DNA from: Gorsachius magnificus
Taxonomy: Eukaryota; Chordata; Aves; Pelecaniformes; Ardeidae
Direction of reading: 5' to 3'
DNA length: 64,000 bases
Assembly: GCA_034008185.1 (NCBI GenBank)
Contig: CM067086.1
Coordinates: 65,156,985-65,220,984, forward strand
Positions 58,341 to 64,000 of the stretch are shown piece after piece. Made by a program: the position numbers and the translations under genes. Position 1 is the stretch's first letter, and each line of letters begins with the position of its first letter. Below the pieces are notes generated by a model. The model did no database searches. It was given only the letters and a program-made list of their open reading frames with translations, and had not been told where the DNA came from.

Positions 58341-58612
58341 CTGGTCCGGTGACTGAACACCAGACTTGGACTCAGGAGATCAAGGTTTAATCCTCCATTC
58401 TTCCACAGATGTTGGCAAGTCACTTAATCTCTCTGTGCCTCAGTTCCCCATCTGTAAAAGGAAGATAATGGTAGTTCTTTTGTCTGCACTGTCTGTTTAG
58501 ATTTCTAAGTTTTCCAGGGCCAAGGATGCTTCTTCAGGAGGGTATGTACGGCACCTACCTCTGCAGGGGGAATCGCACTGCTGCCTTCCACACCACAAAT
58601 AATAATAGTGAT
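58341..58612 (+). repeat. Amniote MIR SINE, nearly full length
   Basis: All parts are in order. The tRNA-like 5' end has a degenerate A-box-like stretch (58,341-58,360) and a B-box-like GGTTTAATCC (58,384-58,393). The core 'ggcaagtcacttaatctctc' (58,414-58,433) continues as 'tgtgcctcagttccccatct' (58,434-58,453) and 'gtaaaaggaagataatgg'. The 3' tail 'tgtctgtttagatttctaag' (58,491-58,510), a 'ggcacctacctc' part, and a final AATAATAATAG run (58,599-58,609) follow. About 270 bp fits a complete element of this ancient family. Keeping the whole body is unusual, because most MIRs are fragments. Confidence 0.82.
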
Positions 58613-61600
58613 ATCAGTCCTTTAATCGACAGGGAACTCACGCTGTTTTGCAACAAAATTTATGATTAATGCATGATCAAAGCTTTAACTGAAGTTGAAT
58701 AAACACTTTGTGTAATGTAACTGGCATTTCCAGAAAGCTTCTTCGTGGAGTCCCTGGGCAATCTATTTGTAAAGTGTATCTTCAGGTGACCACAGCAGCC
58801 CTACCCTGTGATACTCGAGAGCCATTTTCAAGCTGTATGGCAAGGCAGAAGTTGTAGTGATGGGATTTCAACCAGTAAGAAATGGCAACAACAGCTTTGC
58901 CATGGTCCTTCCCAACCAACGGTGGGTTCAGGAGAAACCAGGCCAACTCCTGCTGTGGGAATCTGCAGTCCCCCTACCCGGGAACACCCTGGTGCTCCAT
59001 CTCCTGAAAAGCATGGGCTGAATTATGTTGTTTTTACCCTGGGGGACCTACTGCAGCCAAACTCACCCAGACTCCTTTTCAGGAGAAAATTGCCCAAAGT
59101 AACTATTTCTAGAACTTTTCCTTTGCTGCCGTGCTCTAAGATGAAAGAATAATATTTTGAAGACTGTTCGCTCTTCTTTCCAGTGGGAGAGAATTGATGT
59201 CTGTCCTGATTATACTTAGCATCTACTGGAGTCTTCACTGAGGTTAAAAGGAAATTTCAGCAGGTAGGATTATCTCCAACAAGTATTATATCCTGCCAAA
59301 TTGTGTTTGGATTTTGCTAGACTTATTTACTTGTTCACAACACCCAGGGAAGCGGAGATTTTTTTCCTGTAAAGAATTTGGCTGTGTTTGAAGACATGGG
59401 AGCTGTGTTTTCAAGATGAATCAGGCTCAGATTGACTTTGGGATTTGACATAATATTGATTTACTGACTAACCTTGCTGTTCTGCTGGACACGCTGCGGC
59501 TATTGTGAGCAACGCTGAACTATTACAGGGCTGCAGGAATGCTTTCTGGTGGCATGTTTGGTTTAGGACAGTTCAGATGAAGCTTTTGGGATTAACTAGT
59601 TTATGGCTGCGTCTTGGCTCCCACCTTGTCTCCCAAGCTGTGGGATGTGCTGAACCCCCCTCTGCCTGTCCTCCCCCCCTCCATCTAAGCTCTTGCTCTG
59701 ACTCTATCTAAGAGCAAGAACCTCTGTGAAAATGCAGGCCAGATTCCAATGCCTTTAGTAATGCTTCTACAGATAAGCCCATTGACTTCAGCCCTATGGT
59801 CCCTCATCCACCTCTTATTTTTGCCAGTACGGGTCTCCTATGCTGCTCTCTCCTGTGCATGTCTCTGCTTTCCAACTCTTCCCATCTTGCTGATCAGTCC
59901 TGTACCCCACTTTTATTATTGAGATATAGGAGTGTTAGTGAGCCCCGGCCCTCTCACTCCGTTTCTCTTTTGTCTCTGTGCCTGATGTAGATCTTCTGTG
60001 CTTGTTTTATGTATTAACAGTGGATGACTCTCTCATATATTTGTTTTTAAGGGATGATCTGACTGGAGGACTGATGATAAGCATCTGCCCCAGCTGCATC
60101 TTATACTTGTAAATCCTCTTCCATCGAACAGGTAAGGGGCTCTGAGACTGCTGCCAACACAGCATCTTCCTAATGAAGAGGGAAGAGTGGGGTAAGTGGG
60201 GCCATTGCCTTTGCAGTGGGTTATGTATCACCATACTGGAGGAAATGCCCCGCAGTGAATATTCTGCGTGCGCACCATAAGCCTTAACTAGTCCTGACTA
60301 TGCGCACATTGAAAAAGATGGCAAGAAAATTACAGATATTTTTCTCTGTGTTTTTAAATTTCAAGTGTCACTTTTTTTCTGTGTGTAATTGCACTGAAAT
60401 GCATGTGGAAAAGGGTGCTTGGTTTACTGGTTGGTTGCAAATTATAAAGAAATGCAAAAAAGTTGTCCTTGTTCCCCAGTTCTGGTGAAAATGCTCTCTC
60501 ATTTCTTTCAGCAAAACCTCTGTCATGTCCCCTGCCCACAGTAGTCTGTGTTCTTGGCATCCTCCTTGTCCATCGCGGTACGATTTCTGCCATGCTCCAG
60601 ATCCCTTGTGGTACTGTTTTCTTACCTCTGAATCGACATAATTGGGGTGTTGTGGGGGTGGTGGGTGAAAATAAATCCTGGAAACATTTCTACCTTTTCC
60701 ATTCAAAATTTTCCATGGAGGAGGGTGATTTCTAAATGGCTGCAATTTGTAGTGCTCTACAGCACAAGGGGTTTTAAAATATCAGATCTATTAGATCGAG
60801 TCAATATAGGTCAAGTCATTGTGAGAGATGAAAATTCTACCTAGATCTTAAATCTTCCCTGGCAGTGACAGATGCCAAAGCCTTCCTGGCAAAAAAAAAA
60901 AATATACAATTGTTTTGTCAAAGCTCACTTTATAAATACCTTTTGCCGGAATGATGATGCTTTGTATGGAACACACTGCAGAAAACTGACAGTGAGGATG
61001 GAAAATGATGACCTAGTTTTATCCAGAACAAAAGCAGGATTTATTTTTTTGTACAATGTTCCCTCTTTTTCTTTTTTTTTTTCCTTGGAAGAAAAGAGAG
61101 TTCAATAAATGCTAGTACTTAGGGTCTGCAGAAGGTGGTAGAGGGAAGAAAAGCCAAGTACCTTCATGGCCAAATATCCACAAGAAACCTTAATAATCTA
61201 TCTTGAGCTTTTGGGTGAGCCAGTGGTGCCCCCTCTGAAGTATCTGAGTCCTGGTGCTTTTAATTGTTATAACAGCCTCATCAGTCTTCAGCCCTACAAA
61301 ACGCCTCCAGCTTCTGCTCTGAATTGCAGACAGATGGGAGTTTTTAGAAAAGGAAGATTAGAAGAATATTGGTTGAGGCATCCCCTTTAGCTGAGGTGGA
61401 TGTGTGGGCCCTGGTTTGACAAGTCGTGTTTATCTCTACGTACACATGTACGTCCCCTGGATTGCTCTTAAACCAAAGCACAAGCTGGATGGGGACCCTG
61501 GCCACCAACCCAAGGATCTTCACCCTGATTCTGCTGGAGGTTGGGTGGGCTCCTTCTGATTCCTGACTTCAAAATATTGTCATCTTCTTGTCTTTGGGTG

Positions 61601-64000
61601 GAAGACTTTCTCTTCCTCTAGGTAGGTGCAAGAAATCATCTTCAAGTTTCTGATAAGGGACAAGGCAAATTCATGGGACAAAAGTCCAGCAGGACTATGA
61701 CCCATCAAGGTACAGCTTCTAGATATGCCAAGGGAAAGACAGTGGTGTGCTTGTTCTCATCCCCTTTTCCATCAGGCATCTGCTACTGGCCATGTGAGCA
61801 AGGGGGTGCTGAGCTAGGTGTGCCTTTGACCTGTCCTGTTCGGTCATTCATTTGTCCCTTTATTTGAAAGAGAGCTCTGTGCTCTTCCAGGTAAAGGTGG
61901 TGTTTCAGCTGGTTGCTCCTCACTCCAGCTTCTGCCTTGCCACCCAACTCCAAAATGCTCTCAAGTATAAGTCAACTAAGAGGACAGGATCGGATGGCCT
62001 CAGATCACACAAGGGGCTGCGGTACGGCCCTGATGGTGTCCAGGTGAGAGAGGGACTTAGTTTGAGAGGGTAACTAGGCAGAAGCCATCCTCCCAGAGAA
62101 GTTCATAAGTTACAGAAAACAAGTAGAAGATCAACCAAAGCTTCCCTTCTTAAATTTGGCAAAGACATATTTAAAATTACTGTATGCAATGAAGGAGCAG
62201 TGTAGCATTACTTAATTTCTCAATTTTTTTAGACCTTCAGAGTTTCATCAGTATTTGGGCTCCATCATGTTTGCATTCTTTGTTGTAATTTTTTGATACT
62301 TACACCAGACATATCTTCCAGAGCATTCCAGGTCATTAAAATTCACTCACTCTCTCCTTTTTAATCTCTCGCCTAGTTGTCAGTCTCAAGTGTGAGTTCC
62401 TCCCTGGAATGCTGCTCCTTTATTGCTTATTGTCAAAAACGTTTTCACTTGGAATTTTCCCGGCTGGTGACATAGTAGGCTATCGCTGTGGGTCAAAGTT
62501 TGCATATCAAGCCATCAGTTTTCATCATTGTCTTTGTCATGAGCTAAGGACATTTTTATTAGACAAAACAATAAGAGGGTAAAATACATAAAAATTCAGC
62601 CTGCCTGTTGCAAGCTGGAAATGAATCCAACTTTTGGTAAAACAGAATAATTTGAAGTATCCTAAAGGACAGACTTGATATTTGCTACCACTGTTTTTCT
62701 TTTTTTGTTGTTGTTACATTGGCTTGCATATGGAAGGAGAGGTTTGTTTTTAGTAATGTTAAAGGCATTTATATTTTGTTAATACTTCCTTGCTAGTTCC
62801 AGAGATCTCAAACTGTGGAGAGGCTCATAATGCATCGAGATCCATACAAACAGAGTAAAAAAACCTCTGATCAAGACAGTCTATATTTATTGCTAATTTC
62901 TCTGGAGTTTTTAGTTGTTAGATATTCTTGGTGCATTTGTTTGCTTTCCTCAAGCATGCACTGAGATTTTATTTTAGAAAACTGCATCTTTTGTGCTCCA
63001 GATTTTCAGCTACCAGAAGGTCTGGGGCAAACTGTCATTTGGAGATGTTTTTTAGATTAAATGTTACAGGGTTCTTAAGCAGTCAGTGCAAACAGCTGGG
63101 TTTTATTCAGAAAAAAAATAGATTTTATTGTATAAGGAAACAACAAATCCAGCTCTACTGCACAGAGCTAACTGCTCTTCACACAAAAGTTGCCTTTTTT
63201 GTTCCCGCCTTCGGGGGCTTTAATTGCAAATTCAAAGCCACCAAGAGGTGAAGAATGCTCATGAAGATGAGGTTAAATGTGAAAAATCCCACGACTGATG
63301 CAATTTTGCCCTTTATTGCTGACTCCTTGGCAGTAGCGGCATGCCGAGCTGGGGTCTGCAGGGCGTGCACTGCGGCGTCCTGGTCCCGCTGGAGGCTGTC
63401 AGAGGGATCGCACTGTAGGTGGGACTTGCTTGGGAACATTGCGTTGGGTTCCCGTGATGGTACGGAGAGTCATCCATCTCCAGAGACAGCCCCTGCCTGC
63501 GTGGACTCCCACATCAACACCCCAGCCTGCGATGGGCTGCCTCATCTTCTGGGGGGTATTTGAGCCACTTTTTAGCACCACCACAAAAAGACCCTGGCTG
63601 TGGTGAGCATCTTCCTGAGTCCCCTCCAGCAGAAGAGTTAAGAACATATTTAGCATTGAGTGACTAAATACCCCCGGGGGGTTCTGTTGCTCTGAATATC
63701 AAGCTGCTATTGACTACATGCTTCAGATATCTGGGGAATGAGACCAGCTTGCCACAGCAATTAGCCTTGAGAAAAGGAATGAAGTGTACCATTTCAAACC
63801 GTTTCAGGTGGTGAAGTTATTCCTTTAAAAGGGAGACAAATCATTCCAAATGATACGTGAAAACCAAAGGCAGAAAGACATGTCAGCAAGGTGTGGAGGA
63901 GACGCAATCTCTGGCATCTCTAGTTCAGCCCCATCATGGTCAATGCCTTATTAATCTCCCTACGTGCTGAGAAGGGAGATGGCAAAGTTGAATTGCGGAC
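58613..64000. other. Long non-coding stretch to the window end
   Basis: No interspersed repeat is recognised. A12 sits at 60,891-60,902. Open frames reach at most 125 codons. At 63,179-63,439 a minus-strand frame has a hydrophobic C-terminal half and lies in a GC-richer patch with several CpGs (about 63,330-63,420), but no family is recognised. The end of the window falls in plain sequence. Confidence 0.55.

Noticed and set aside
61436..61455. Near-palindrome ACGTACACATGTACGT
   Set aside because: Short and imperfect, and such palindromes occur often by chance in 64 kb.
1..64000. Bacterial-type systems (operons, CRISPR arrays, defence islands, phage)
   Set aside because: Base texture, CR1 and MIR repeats and the lack of dense long coding frames all show vertebrate nuclear DNA. 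Searching for such systems gave nothing.

Overview
The window looks like non-coding DNA from a bird nuclear genome. The best evidence is a set of 5'-truncated CR1 retrotransposon 3' ends. Several carry the avian-type CR1 tail with 8-bp ATTCTATG-like units, and they keep the last part of the CR1 reverse-transcriptase ORF in recognisable form. Remnants of old amniote MIR/CORE SINEs lie among them. Interspersed repeats are sparse, single copies rather than nested blocks, and there are only a few short simple repeats. Which bird it is cannot be read from the sequence. I found no protein-coding exon that I recognise, no rRNA or intact tRNA gene, and no bacterial, plasmid, phage or CRISPR feature. 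The region could be a long intron or an intergenic desert.

Layout: 1-5,253 holds a MIR remnant (760-904) and some homopolymer tracts. 5,254-7,848 contains two minus-strand CR1 3' ends. 7,849-15,654 has no recognisable repeat apart from simple ones and includes a strongly AT-rich stretch (about 9,920-10,800). 15,655-17,320 contains MIR sequence and a plus-strand CR1. 17,321-28,800 has a MIR tail, a short CR1 end, a much older CR1 and the longest open frame of the window (246 codons, 26,440-27,180, minus), which I do not recognise. 28,801-40,391 has two MIR remnants, an AT-rich block (33,200-33,720) and a CR1. 40,392-51,528 has a MIR, a CR1, a perfect 15-bp inverted repeat, TAAT-rich blocks, a tRNA-like sequence and a 28-bp tandem duplication. 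51,529-58,612 contains two CpG-rich pockets, long T tracts, a possible non-coding exon and a nearly full-length MIR. 58,613-64,000 is plain sequence.

No genes can be seen working together here. The useful content is repeat history plus several stretches that look like candidate cis-regulatory DNA. Those calls rest on motif density or base composition judged by eye. Cross-species alignment or chromatin and RNA data would be needed to settle them. I did not find a new biological system.
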